Positions 34,713-47,766 of a DNA stretch of 64,000 bases are shown here, one piece after another. The position numbers and the translations under genes were made by a program. The notes below the pieces were generated by a model, which saw only the letters and a list, made by a program, of their open reading frames with translations, made no database searches and was not told the origin of the DNA. Each line of letters starts with the position of its first letter. Within the stretch, counting starts at the first letter, position 1. Source of the DNA: Callipepla californica brunnescens (Eukaryota > Chordata > Aves > Galliformes > Odontophoridae); the NCBI GenBank assembly GCA_023055505.1, contig JALIRH010000002.1, positions 54,990,733 to 55,054,732 on the forward strand, written 5' to 3'.

Positions 34713-37700
34713 TATTTTACTTCACTAGGGCTGCATGTTCTGTCCAAGAACAGAAACTTTCTGAGTGGAACAAAGGAAGTTTTATAAAAACACACACACA
34801 CATTCCTCTCTGCTCCCTTATTTACACATTTTACACGTGAACCAATAAGTGACACATTTTTCAACCACACTATTCATACTGAATAGAGAGTCATGACAGA
34901 ACAGTGCAGGCTGGTATTAGCTTTCAGTGAAAATTGTAACCCATCTGGAGTGTCGAAGATCACCCGATTGTTTCAAGGGAGGATTGTTTTTAGTGAGGAT
35001 AGTTAATCTTTAAGGGAAAAAATAATAAAAATCTCTGTCCTTTGCCAGATGCTTTTACTGCCTTGTCAAGAACTTGACGTTTTTGCCTGTTAGCGAAAAT
35101 CAGATTGTTTGAGGCTTAAGTGATTACTAGAGGACAAAATATGGTTTATTCTACGTCTGATAGCCAGTTTACATAGTTGTGTATACTTCTCCATCTTAAC
35201 AGTAGCTCTATAAATTGTATAATTTGATAGATTAGGAGGCAATCATTTGTTTCACACCGTAGCAAAGCATAACATTTTTTTCCCCTCTGGCAAGAATTTT
35301 GTGGTGTCTGCACGAAATCTTGAATTTTTACATGCTAATTAGTTGCTATTGATCTTATTGACAGGAATAGTATCCTAAAACAAGGACCTGGGCCTAACTG
35401 TATAAATAATGTGCATCAGCAGGCATGCTTAAGATTATCAAAGAAGCCATGTGAAATCCATTATTTTTTTCCTACTCTTAAGTCATAATTCAGATCTTTA
35501 GCAATCCACAGAAATAATTCATGCCAATGTGAACTTATCTCTGTTGTTCTAAGTGGGACTTCCATCATCATTAGTGTCTCACCTGACCTGTGTGTCATCT
35601 GCTAGAGGTAGTGGCAAAGCATCATCAAGAAGAGGCGGTGCTTGAGGTTTCTTTCAGGTAGATGCTGACCCTAAGGAACTACCTTAATTCCAACAATGAC
35701 TCTATGATAATCACCTATGTGTGGGTATCACGATTCTGCATTTGATTACACTTTGCAAGAATGACGTTTCCCCTTTTCTTTTTCTCATCTCCTCACACTT
35801 GTCGTATCTTCTGTCATCCCTTCAGCTCAGTTCTCTTCCTGCCTCTTCTACATTTTTCCCCTTTGTCTCTACCTCAGTTTTAGTCTCAACTGTCCCTTAA
35901 GCCATCCTATATGCTCAGCGTTCACATTGTCCCCATTCCTGACTTTCTCGCTTGCCCTGTTCTACCAAGAGTTCACTGAGTTCTCCAGAAACCACAGCTA
36001 CTGTGGAGAAACCAGTAAAACCTTAAACCCTTTTGAGTTACAACTTTGTCCTAAATATATATCTTTTATGAACTAAACTGAGTTTGTAAGTTTCTTCATG
36101 CAGAATGTCAAACCTTGACATCCCTCTCATTTTACCTGAACTCAAGTGTGAATTAACTGTATGATATTTTCAGCATAATTCTGAAACCGACATGGGGAAC
36201 TTCACATAAACTTAGCACAGCAACCCACATAGACTGGAAAGCAAGTTTTCACTACTGTTACTATAATTAACTTGTTACGGGTGGAGAACATGCTGGACCA
36301 CTTGTATCTCAGAGGACTTTTGTGCCAAAATGCATCAAGACTGTAGTTTATCTGGAGAGTAAAGTTTTTGTGAGTTGGCATGGTGCAGAAGCCATACATT
36401 TTCAATGCACACTTACATTTGTAGCAAACACTTGATTCTACTATAATACAAATATGTTTATTGCTCTTCCCTGTGGATTCTAGGTTTTCTTAAGTGTTCA
36501 AGAAGATATATGTCATTTAATAAATTGCGCTTTCTGCAAAACCCAGTGTTTTGTCTCAAGATCTTTTGGTCTCAAACACATAGCTGAATATCAGCAACAC
36601 TCATTTAACAGCCAAGAAAAATATCTGAGGGTGCAAAAATGAGTGATTTGGGGTCAGAAATGGAATCAGAGGCGAGGTTGGGAGCTGAAGTCCAGAGACT
36701 TCTGTTTGCTGCACTTCATTCACTGACTCCTTCTGTAATATGCCTGTAGTGACTTTCATTTGAAGAGTGAAGTTCATGCTTCTAAGAAGTAGAAAGCATT
36801 GTATTTGTTTATCTATTTGCTGCACATGTACAGAGATTTATAGCTTGTGTATTTGTTGCCAATGGCAAGGAGATCCTTGGTTAGAGATGTCCCCATTTTT
36901 TCAATATACCTTGGCTTGTTTCTTTCAGTGCAGATAGATATATAACTACATGTACAAAAATGTTCACTCAGCCAATACTTATTTACTCTGTAGTGATGCA
37001 TAATGCCTGATAATTCTCCTTTCACGGTGAAACTAAGACCGTAACCCAACTGCAAAGCATAAACTTTGTTTTGTTTTGTTTTTGAGAGAAACATGCAAAG
37101 CTTCCAACACACCCAAAACAGGTATTCAAAGTAAAAGCCAATGGCCATTGTTTGCATGAGTCTTTGCAAAGTAAAATCTCACTTGCTATTTAGTTCCTTT
37201 GCAGACTGTGTTTCTTGCATCATCCTTTGGATTATGTTGCCTCCTTAATTCTGTGTTACCAGCTGCACATGTTCTCTGAGATCCGAGTCTGTCTACTTAA
37301 TCCAAAGTGAACTAGCATGAAATTTGCGTCACTTCACTGCCTGAAGTGACGATCATTAGAAACTGAGCTACCATATTTTAGCTCAACTTTATCTCAGGCA
37401 TCTAAATTATAAAAGATAGTAGAAATAAAAAATGAGCCCTCAGAAAACATATCCTCCACAGAAAATTGCTGTAAGAAATTAAAGAAATCGATGAAGAATT
37501 AAATCCTATCCATGGAGTTTTAATAATTAGATAATAAATTCTATTTAACTTCACCATTATATTTCCCAGATGTTTTAAAGTGCTGAATAAAGTCTAGTAT
37601 TCAATATTATATTCTGCATAATGGTATAGTATCTCCTACAAAGTGAATTAGCAAAATGGATATCTGAATGGTTTTTATCCTAAATATGTGCAAGTTCTGC

Positions 37701-40700
37701 ACCAGTTTTGAGGCCATTAAGAAAACAGGTAAGTTTTTATTTCCATAGCAGTAGCTGTTCTGCTGTCCTATATCTGCAAAGCTAAAAGGATATTCTTTAT
37801 CTTTCCAGGCATTAAAGAAACGTTGAATAATTCATATCCAGAAGTACTAACTCTAGGAAAGAAATTATGAAAAAAAAAAGACAATTTATTTCATTAGTTT
37901 CTCAGTTTGAAGATATTTCAAAATATTTGTGAGATACTAATTTTACAGATGTAATGTCCTTGGGAAATGAAACTTGATGCCTGCTTCCCTAATCAGCCTT
38001 GACTCCTTTGTTTACTTTATGTATTATTCAGTTTCTGCCTACACAGTCCTTACTGAAAAAAAAATAGATGAAATTCCTGAATAGTGGCAGAATGGATATT
38101 TTTAATTATTTGTGGCTATCGTAAGATTACAAATCACCACTGAAGTTTTGGATTACTTAAGAGGGTGTTTCATAGGTTTGAATGAGAGGGAAACAGGAGA
38201 GATAATGAGGCATGAGACTATTTTTTCTTCAGCCATAAGAATGAAAACTTATAAAAGACACTGCAAAAAAAAGAAAAAAAAAAAAGAGGGGAAAAGCTAG
38301 CTTTTGCAGCTTTTCCAGTCAGTCTGCATCTTGGCAGGTAGATTTATTAGTAAGAAGACTCTGAAAAGTTTTACCTTTGCTCCGCTATTATAATGTGTCA
38401 CCACAAAAGATTGAGCAACTTGGGAAATGAAAAAAATATCTTTGTTAAGCAGGATAGTAATTGTCATTTATTTCTCAGCTATTTTGAGTGCCTTCTTTGA
38501 CATGGTGAATGTGCTGGTCCTTGGGGTGAGATTATGGTACTCGTCACTCACTGGACCTGAGACTCCAACTTCGTGTGAGTATAATTTCTCTGTTATAAAG
38601 CCCTGGGAAAAAAAAACAAACACAAAAAGACAAAAAAAGAAAGGCATCAGAATGTGGGAATTTATTAACCTTGGAAGAAGGATTGCATAAGGAATTTCAA
38701 CAGCTACAAGCTCAGTATTACTTCAAATAAACTATAAAAATGACCGGATTGAGTTCTTCATTGCTGCAGTGTGTTTTCTACAGCACTGTCAGCCTGCTGT
38801 GGGTGAAGATCAGGATTTAGTTACTTTGGATGGGGATTTCATTCTGTGTACCCAAAGGTGGGTGTCTTTTCTGGCGTAGCCCCAGGATGCCACTTCACAT
38901 GGCTCTGGTTTTAGAAGAAACTGAGTGACAACAAACACCTAAAGGCCACTTTTAGACACACTGGATGGTACTACCATGTTTTTTGGCAACAACCTGAACT
39001 TGATTCAATACAGTAGTCTGGAAGGAAGAGGTACTATATCCTGTCACTTGTGTGCTGAGTGAGGTCCCCATCTTAATGGCTGCTCTGCAAAACAGTAACA
39101 AGCACCCTCCCCCCCCCCTTTTATTTTTTTCCTTTAGAAACAAGAGGTGTTTCCCTATCTGCACTCATGTCCCATAGGAAGCTGCACATAAGCAGCTCGT
39201 TTCACTGGGTCTGTTTGATAAACTGAAAATGTAGTGGCTAGGAATAATTGTAGTCTCAAGATCTAACTCTTGCAATGTGTCACCAAAGGAAGTCTGAATA
39301 GTTTTTCTTTTTGAAATAGATATTTAAAATGCAATCCACGGGGCTCAGGGCTACTTTCTGTATCAAAGTACCACAGAAAAGACACAGGTGTTACCACTGA
39401 AAATATAATAAACAACTTTAATGGCTTCTTAAGGGAGGAGTTCTTGTCCCTATCTATTTGATAGACATGCATCATTAGAATACTAGAAAATATGTATCTG
39501 CAGATCAATCCTACTGTATTTCCATGACGCTCCTTTGAAAATAGTACAGTTTTTAGTACTGCTGAAGTACCTATGTGTGAAGCCCAGAACACTGGGGAAT
39601 AGTTTCAGGACTCACTTCAGGTTAGAAGAGTTGTCTTTAAACTAACTGATGAACTGTGTGCGATGTCTGATCCTGTTGCCTCTTCAGCATTACTGAAATG
39701 GGTACTCAGGTACCTCCTGGGTACCTGAGTGCCACATGATGACAACTGCCAAAATGACCACAAGCTGATGCGGGAAATTTTTATACAGATACTAATGCAC
39801 TACTGATGGCTAAAAAACTACCATACAGTCTTTATAGACCATGCAGAACTTTTAGATTTCATCTGTATTTCCCAGACTTTTCCACAATGGATCAACATAG
39901 TATTCAAGTTATTCGCTTGTACCAGTTTCTACCAAATTTTGTAACTGGAGAGCAGTTTACCCTGAGCCCATCACTGCAATCTTTAGTGTTCCAGAGACCG
40001 ATGAATTCCCTGTCCTCATTGTGAGAGATAAAGAAGTTACAAACCTCTCTCTCACAGGACATGAATTGCTGCTAAAAGCTCAAAATCCAAATCCACTGAG
40101 ATGTCTAACTTGCTGTTTGGAAATCAGTGAAGGTTAGGGTACCAAAAGAGGAGTGACATTGCTCTAGGTCTTCTGGACACAGCGGCATTCTTTAAACAGG
40201 GACAAAGCAGAGAACTAAATTCAGATTATCCATTTTTCTGCCTTAACCAGTAAGCCATCCTTTATCTCTGGCAGTAACAGGTGATAAATTGGATTGAGTG
40301 GGATATAAAACATGATTACAACCTCAGGTTGAGTCATAGGTCAACTTTGTAACCACTCTAAGGCCCAGATTTAACTTGGTCCCTTCTACAAGAGTCTAAG
40401 TAGTATTATAGAAAATAAAAATATATAAAAAAACTGCAAAATAATAATTTCTAAAAATTTGTGTGCTAAAATTCTTAAACTTGGCTTTGAACTTCTGCAG
40501 ATTGTAATTGCACTGCTGTATTATTAAAACAAACAGACAAACAAAAATCTTACAATGATTTATTGGGAAAGAAACTTCTAAATAAGTGGCCAGATTAATC
40601 AGCTAAGTTCTGGGTTTTATTTTTGTCCTCATTCTAATGAGCCTTGGGATAACTGGAGGCATATGGCATTTTGTCAAACCAAGAGCAGAGGAAGTGCTGC

Positions 40701-41873
40701 AAATATTCTTTTTTTTCCAAAGAGAGTTTGGAGTGAACTTTGTGCCTAGAATTTGCTAGAAGCAGAGGGATTCTGTCATTTCCTTGTTTTTTAAGGTGCA
40801 TCCAACCTACATGTCTTTCTAAATGAGGCCTAGAGGATGATGCTTTCTCTTTAAGGATGTTGCAAGAAACTTATAATGCCTCTTGCAGAAGAGGCATCTA
40901 GAAAACTCATTTACATGGCATTATGGAAGAAAAATTACCCTAAATTAATTTGTTCATTGTGCTAATTGCCTGTCCAACCACCTATTCTTCAGCCAAGCTT
41001 TGTGGAAAAAAAAAATAGAAAGTGAAAAGAAGTGAAAAACGCCCTTCTGTTATATATTCTTTCAGCTCAAATAATGTAGATTTATGGCTAAAGAATGACA
41101 GTTATAGTGAAATGTCATCATAAACTTCCATATTGCCCATAATTCTTCGCAGCTGCTATGTTTGCAGCAATCATATGACACCAACAACGTTCATGCGTAG
41201 AATTGGAAAAGAATCTGCAGAACTGCAGAAGCAAAACTCAACCAGAACTGAACACCAGGAGACCCAGGTGCCCTCTTAGACTCTGACAGACTGTTAATGA
41301 TTGGGGCTTTTCTAACAGTGCTCAAAAGTTTCCAAAATCCCTCCAGTTTTTTTAAGATATCTTCTATGCATAGGTCAGCATCAGACCTATATGGATTCTT
41401 CTGATTCACCTAACAGAGGTGAGCCCAGAGAATAGGCCCCGCAGGTACAGATGGGATTCTGCACCATTTTGCCTGACTTGGGCCAGAACGGTGTAGGCTG
41501 ATGACTACAATAATCATGGCATAACTACACAATACTTCTACATAATGTGTTTCTACTAGCTTGACAAGACAGCGTGTAGTAAAACACACTGCACAGGTCT
41601 CCTGTTGCAGGAGATATGCTGTATGCCATAGTGTATTTCAAGCCACGTCTCCTGGTGTTCTGAGGCCTCTCAATCAGATAGCGGAAGAAATTTTGCCCCT
41701 AAGGAGCTTCAAGCTACTTTCTTTTTACTCCTGATCCACAGGGACAGAATGTGAGTGCTCTGAGGCTGCTTTAAATGATGCAGGGATGAAAAAACCTTGA
41801 GAATGCAAAGGGTATGAAAAGGCAACTTAAGCTCCATCCCTTCTCAGCTGCATTAAGGATACCTTGGTGGCAG
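34713..41873. other. Non-coding, transposon-poor interval
   Basis: No gene or transposon recognised over 7 kb. There is a short (CA)n run at 34790-34801 and an AT-rich stretch near 35330-35360 with CTAATTAG and TGACAG cores. An A-rich run lies at 38264-38285, a C-run at 39109-39118, and the inverted repeat at 39704-39730. Frames are at most about 118 codons and unremarkable. Confidence 0.55.
39704..39730. repeat. Perfect inverted repeat, 11-bp stem, 5-nt loop
   Basis: ACTCAGGTACC and GGTACCTGAGT pair perfectly around TCCTG. It contains two GGTACC sites. This is the best short hairpin found in the window, but far shorter than a microRNA precursor. Confidence 0.85.
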
Positions 41874-42518
41874 CTAATTTTGTGACTGTTGATGATTATC
41901 TTGGCCATTTTGATGAGTTATTGGCTCATAACAACAGAACATCAAGAGAACAAACTCTGTTGTGACAGAGACTGAATCTTCTTCAGTATTAGATAGATAC
42001 ACAGATTCCCATTCACCTCTGCATGTAATGACCTGCAGTGAGGACAGGAGGTGAGCTTCAGGAGCCATTGCTGTCATTCTGTTTGCCAGGGCCCCAGTGC
42101 TGCCCAACGAAGCAAGGCTAAGTCTCTCTCTTGATCTGGAGCCGGCCCAGAGCCTCGTTATAATTGCTGGGCACATGCTGCACATGGGGTGTGTTGTGAG
42201 TGACAGCAACCAGTCTGAGTCTGACATTTCTCTGGATTCTTCTGAGATCAAGACCTGATGGCAGAAAATCTGAGAGGAGATAAATGCATGGGGCCATGAA
42301 AGCTGAAGCTTTCCAAAGCAGATATTAATGTCTGCTGAGGTGATGCTGGTACAACAGTCACCTGGGACATTCCTGCCGTAATAATTATAGTATGTGGTCA
42401 TCAGTGTGCTGGCAACAGTAACCTTTGATTTTATTTCTTTCGGATAAACCCTCCTCAGGAACCCTGCTTTCCAGAACAGAATGATGGAACTCAAAGACAC
42501 TATGTTTGTCAAAATCAC
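41874..42518 (-). other. Long open frame (214 codons), unidentified
   Basis: This is the longest frame outside the CpG island and is unusual for sequence of this moderate GC. It opens at GTG; the first in-frame ATG is about 39 codons in, near 42401. On the minus strand TTTCTACAG lies immediately before the open part, resembling a splice acceptor. The N-terminal residues are hydrophobic (ILTNIVSLSSIILFW) followed by KAGFLRR, vaguely like the GFFKR motif after integrin alpha transmembrane segments, but no other integrin feature was found on that strand nearby. The remainder has no domain I recognise. It could be a chance frame, a degraded gene or an unusual exon; I do not call it a gene. Confidence 0.2.
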
Positions 42519-45500
42519 TGTAGAAATGAGGAATTATTGGATCTAATGTTATGTTTGGAAGACCCATGGGTGCAAAGACTGACTACGCAGGAGGTGAAGC
42601 TGCATCCACTGAACAATGGGACAATGCAAAGTAAGTCCAGGGATGACTGCACAGGAAACCTCTCTCAGTGTATTGCCCAAGTGTTTCATATAACCAAAAT
42701 GATCCCTAGTGGCCAGACCTCTGCCTAAAATACAGATGTGATTCAAACACGTACTGGATTGGGACATCTAGGTTTCACTCCTTTGTGAGAAGTTCCTGAG
42801 TGAGGAGAGAAAATAAAATCAAAACACTTTGATTTACATTGTCCGGCACCTCCTCTAGTGACAGACACACAGGGATCCAGCTGGGGTCTCATGCCCAGAT
42901 CCTGACTTCATGGCAGAGTCCCTGTCAGTTCCTATGACTGGGAATGCTGTAGCGGTGAGGCACAGCTTGCTTGCTGCTCTCCTCTCTGTCATCCACCTCT
43001 TCCATGTTCTCTGATTTATTGCAGTTCCCTGCTGCAAGAGTTTCTTAACAGTTTCCCACTTTATATAAATTCCAAGAAAAAATGTCACATTTCAGTCTGA
43101 TGAGCTTTCAACATGAGCTGCAGAGTATGTTAATTGTTATCAACCAGGGAGGGAGGAGGAGGAAGCAGCACCGAAGGACCTGCACGCCCTCCCCCATTAG
43201 CAATGCTAGGATTACGTGTAAGGTCTTGATAACACCATTCATTCTTAAAGGGCCACTTTTTGTCAGTCTGGTCACGGCAGCCAGCCATAAAAGCAAAGGA
43301 TTTGGGGCTGGGAACCTCCAGACAGGGTCTTTGTCTACACCTTATAAACAATTTCCAACGCTCTCCTCCTAGTGCGATTTTTTTCCATGACCTCTTCCCT
43401 TTGTGCCTCTCCTAAGCTATGGGTTCTGACCCTATGCTTTGTCCATCTTTTCATTGCCTCCTTGACTTCTGAGTTCACCTTCCACTTAGGATCTCCTGCC
43501 ATCAGCATCCACTGCACCTTGTATCTCACCTTGCCATGCTGACCTTCTCCATTCCCTAGCTGAGCTGAGCCACGATTTGCTTCCTGTATTATTGCATTAA
43601 AGCACTGTTTACTGGAAATCACTCTTGCTATCACTTTATTCCAGTACAAATGTGGTGCATGTGGCACTTGAAAACAATCACCTGAGACTCAGAACAAGAA
43701 AGAATGAAGCCAAAGAACTTAATCCCTGCTTGTCTGCTGCATAGGAGGGGAAAGAAAGGTGAATTTATCACTGGTGAAAATTAAAAGCAAGGAAGTCAGG
43801 AGTTTTCCTCAGTGAAAGCTCAGCTGCTTTATTCCATACCAATTCCTATGACAATTCCTCAGCCTCCTGATGCTCTATAGGCAAAGTTAGTACTCATAAA
43901 ACTGTAAGCATTCACTATTTGACCATTGTTTAAATATAGCACTTAGAATAAAAGGAAGTAGAAGTTGATGTGTGTAGAATAATTTCATCATAGTTTCTCA
44001 TTCTTCCCTTCATTCTTCCTCCTTCCTCCCTTTGTTTATTATGATTCTTTTCTTTGTTCAGTCTGGTTTCTGCCATAAGATCTTTGTGTGTCATAAAATG
44101 TTGTGCGTGCTCATAAACATATGGACCAGACCTACACTGGTGAACAGTGGGTGCTGTCTCTGTGAGATGGAAAGCGGTAATCGAAGGACCCTGGTTCAGA
44201 GGATTGGAGCCAGTGACCCCAACTTCCCAGGGTCTGGCTCACACAGGGCTGTCCACATCCCTGCGATGCTCATCAAATACATTACCCCTACAGTAAGTCA
44301 GAGCAGGACAGTCAGGCAGAAGTTCTTTCTCCAGCTCATATTTATCTTGCAGAGACAGTGGAAAATCTGATTATCCATCTGATGATAATGCTGCAGCTCC
44401 GAGATGCTCTTCTTCTCTGTTGCACCAGACTGAATCTGCCTGCATTCAGCAAAGTTACTTCTATCTTCACAGTGCCAAGGCAAGGCCACACTGTCTGTCT
44501 CCTTCTCAACAAGTCAGTACCCCTCAAATTACTATGAACTCGCACTTTGCAAGCAAGAGCAAAGTTGCTTTTCTTTGTGTCCCCTCTATTTAGCAGAGAT
44601 CCGTGATCTTCTCATACAGATCATTTGGAAAAGCCAGACTCAAAAGGCTTCTGTGCTGCTATAAACCCATATTTTTAGAGACAGTTGTATCTCAGTGTAT
44701 CCACTTGGCTGCCTTTCCTTGTTTCCCGTGTTGAGACCATCTTGAGATTCACAAGCCTCTTTCAGTGCTAGGGATGCTGATAGACAGGAATAAAAGGAGT
44801 TTTCTTTCTCTTTCCTTAAGTGTGTTAGCTAACAGGTTTTAAGCTCCTGTTACCGACAGGACAAATTGTACTTTAATATGATTTAGTTGGCTCGCTCTTA
44901 GGGCTCACGTACACAACCTAACACATATTAAAACATCACTTGCTCAGCCTGCACCGGAATATATTACACAGTAGTTTAAATGAGTTAACTAACACATCTT
45001 GGAGAAAAATGCCACTTCTACTCAAGCCAAGACATTCTGTTAATGGGTTGAATATTCCTTCTAGTTCTTTCTCCAGCAAAGGGAAGAAAGTTTTCACATT
45101 GTCCAGACCTCTGGCATCAGCTCACAGGATGGGAGAGGTGAGGAGGCTTGCCAGCGGGGCTGTGTCCCTCACCAATCCCCCTGAAATGAACCTTTGAACC
45201 TTTGAGCTTGGGGAGCTCCAAGCTGTAAAACCAGAGCTCTTTGCTCCCAGCTCCTGCCATTTTTGGTACTGGCCACCTCTGTGCCCCCTCAAAACTTTAA
45301 TCACTTTCAAAGCCATCGCTCCAAGTGACCCCCATGGCCTCTGGGCTGCCTGAGTGCCCCCGGAATAAATGTGCTTGTTTGCAGGCTTCTCTATCTAGGG
45401 AACAGGGCTTTGGTATTTCCACCACTTGGTACTATTTTGATTCAGGCTCAGTTTGTTGTTGTTTTTTTGGCTATATTTACAAATTCCAGCAGGCTATCCT

Positions 45501-45774
45501 TAAGAGAAAGGTGCTTTTTACAAGTCTTCCATTCAGCATTCATGGCACAAATCATGGAAATCCCTTTAGGCTATGCTGGTGCCAGACTCTGTGCCTCCCA
45601 CTTTTATGTTCGCTTAATAAAATGCATCTATTTTCTTATGACCAAACCATCGTGCTTTCAGCAGTATCAGAGATGAAATACAATTGTGTTAGTAATCCCA
45701 TATGCGCCGTGCCTGGGCTCCTGCTTCGCTGTGTTTCTGTAGGAGCTTTTCCTGCCTCGGTGAGGAACTTTTTC
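42519..45774. other. Non-coding interval with scattered medium frames
   Basis: No known gene or transposon. Frames of about 110 codons occur at 43335-43667 (minus) and 44032-44370 (plus), both without recognisable motifs. A C/T-rich stretch occurs near 43980-44030. A 191-codon plus frame (45325-45900) continues into the next feature and becomes L/F/S/P-rich through the pyrimidine tract. Confidence 0.5.
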
Positions 45775-45945
45775 TTTTCCCTTCAGCTGTTCTTTTCTCC
45801 CTTTTTAGCCTTTTTACTGCTGCCTCTCCCTCCTTCTTTTCCCCTCCCCCTCTTACACTTAACCTTCTGTTTCTCCCGTGTCCTGGCAGGAAGGATATAA
45901 TGCAATCGCTGCTATACAGTGACAAAAGTAAATATGGAGCTCTGA
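45775..45945 (+). other. Candidate internal exon (45890-45945) with long polypyrimidine tract
   Basis: From about 45770 to 45889 the plus strand is strongly pyrimidine-rich, ending TCCTGGCAG, a strong acceptor. After 56 bp comes GTAAGT at 45946-45951, a perfect donor core. One frame through the 56 bp is open and reads KDIMQSLLYSDKSKYGAL with phase-2 entry and phase-1 exit. Size and signals fit an ordinary vertebrate internal exon, coding or lncRNA. I recognise no protein family, and no partner exons are identified. Confidence 0.25.
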
Positions 45946-45951
45946 GTAAGT

Positions 45952-47248
45952 GCAACAGGGTTGAACAGCCCTTTTGCAATATGATACCGCATAATCTGCT
46001 TCCCTTCTAGAGATAGTTGCTTGAATGCTAAGGAGGTGCAGCTCCACTGCTTTTACAACTCGATAGCTTTACTTTGCTTCGCTTTGACTTTGCATAAAGC
46101 AGCCCTTTTATTGGGGCTGGATCGGGGGCTATCTTCCAGTCTGAATAAAAAACACGAGTTAAAGGAATTGGGTTGCCTTTCAGATGATTCTCTCGTCTTT
46201 GAAATTTCCGTATATTTTTCCACAAGTAAGAGGAAAAAGGAGAACTGGATAATTTATGTGTGGTAAAGCCACACACACGCAGACACAGGAAGAGCCCTCA
46301 TGCTAAATCCTATGACTAAGCATCCAGCACAGTAAGCATTCTCTTTATACAACTGCTCATGGAGTGTGGGCTTTTTAACTTTCCCAAAGAAAGTCATTAT
46401 GGGTAAACATTTTCAACAGAGCCTACATGATCTGGAGGTCTAAACTCCATTGAAAATGATGGCACTTCTGCATGTAAAATTACCTGTCACTTCTGAAAAA
46501 ATTAGCAGTACCAGGTGGTGTCACCTGAGTGTATTTTTTGTACCTCCTACAAAAGCAGTGCCTAGAATGCACAAAGTATTAACTATTCTACCTAACTGAC
46601 TAAATGTGACTAGTTTAACTAACTGCTTTAAGCAAAAGAGCTTTTTTATTACTTCTGCATTTCACACTTTAAAGGTACAGGACAGCCACTAATGAATCAG
46701 GAGATGGATGTGGTTCTGCACACCTTTTCTTCAACTCTGAGGAAGGTGCATGGGTAATATCCTGCACACTCTGCATCCCCCGCACCACTGTGTTCATGCA
46801 GTGGTCTGAGAAGCTGTGCTGTAAACTCATCATTAAAATTAGCCTCCAAAAACCTCAAGCTCTCTCATTTCCTTCACCGCTTTATAGCACAGCCCTACAG
46901 TTTTATTGCCACATCAGAGAGTGACATATTGCAACTGAGGAGCAGGAGCCATTGGGAAAAACGAGACAGGTGACTTCAATAGTCACCTTCCTGGTGCACT
47001 ACAATGTACATGGAGGCACGCTCAGAAGTTGGGAGTGCATCATCATTCTGCCAGCAGCACCTCGTTACAGGGGGCCCAGATGTTAATGATGGCTTCTCAC
47101 TTCCCCTTCAGTTCGTCAGGCTTTGGAGTCACTTAAGATGGCCCAGCTTAAAAACCATAAATATGTGTTTAAACATGGATAACTAAGCTACAAATAAATC
47201 ACAGGTAAGCAAAATATCATTGAATACGTATACATTGTCCCTCTGTAC
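45952..47248. other. Non-coding interval
   Basis: No gene or transposon recognised. Short overlapping 81-82-codon frames at 46021-46276 lie on opposite strands and are not considered coding. Confidence 0.6.
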
Positions 47249-47766
47249 TTGGCACTGATATGGCCACGCCTTGAATGATGGGTTCAGTTTTGGGCTCCTC
47301 ACTACAAGAAATTCATGGACGCCCTGGAGCGTGTCCAGAGAAGGGCCATGAAGCTGTGAGGAGTCTGAATCACAGGTCTTGTGAGGAGTGGCTGAGGAAG
47401 CTGAGATTGTTCAGTCTGGAGAAGAGGAGGCTCAGGGGAGACCTTACTGCTCTCTACAGTAACCTGAAAGGAGGTGGTAGCGAGCTGGGGGTTGGCCTCT
47501 TCTCCCAGGTAACTGCAATAAGAGAAGAGAGAATGGCCTTAAGTTGCACCAGGAGAGATTCAGGTTGGATACTAGGAAAACAAAAGCATTGTGGTGAGGT
47601 GCTGGCACAGTCTGCCCAGGCGGGTGATGGAATCACTGTCCCTGGAGGTGTTCAGGAAACATGTGGAAGTGGCACTGAGGGACGTGGTCAGTGGACATGG
47701 AGGTGATGGATGCACAGATGGACAAAATGATCTTAGTGGTCTTTTCCAACCTTCATGATTCTATAC
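47249..47766 (+). mobile_element. CR1 LINE fragment, about 520 bp, with ORF2 C-terminal remnant
   Basis: Follows the CR1 consensus order: GGTTCAGTTTTGGGCTCCTC, ACTACAAGAAATTCATGGA, GCGTGTCCAGAGAAGGGCCA, GTCTGGAGAAGAGGAGGCTC, TGAAAGGAGGTGGTAGCGAG, CTTCTCCCAGGTAAC, CACTGTCCCTGGAGGTGTTC, and a tail TTCCAACCTTCATG-ATTCTATA. The encoded [15 protein letters not shown] stretch is the end of the CR1 reverse transcriptase ORF. Frameshifts and stops make it inactive. Plus strand. Confidence 0.97.

Noticed and set aside
41874..42518. Integrin alpha gene, suggested by a hydrophobic stretch followed by KAGFLRR.
   Set aside because: The motif is imperfect, the frame continues far longer than an integrin tail, and no other integrin exon was found on the minus strand to the right.
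43335..43667. 110-codon minus frame rich in charged residues.
   Set aside because: No recognisable domain, and it begins and ends without splice or poly(A) context.
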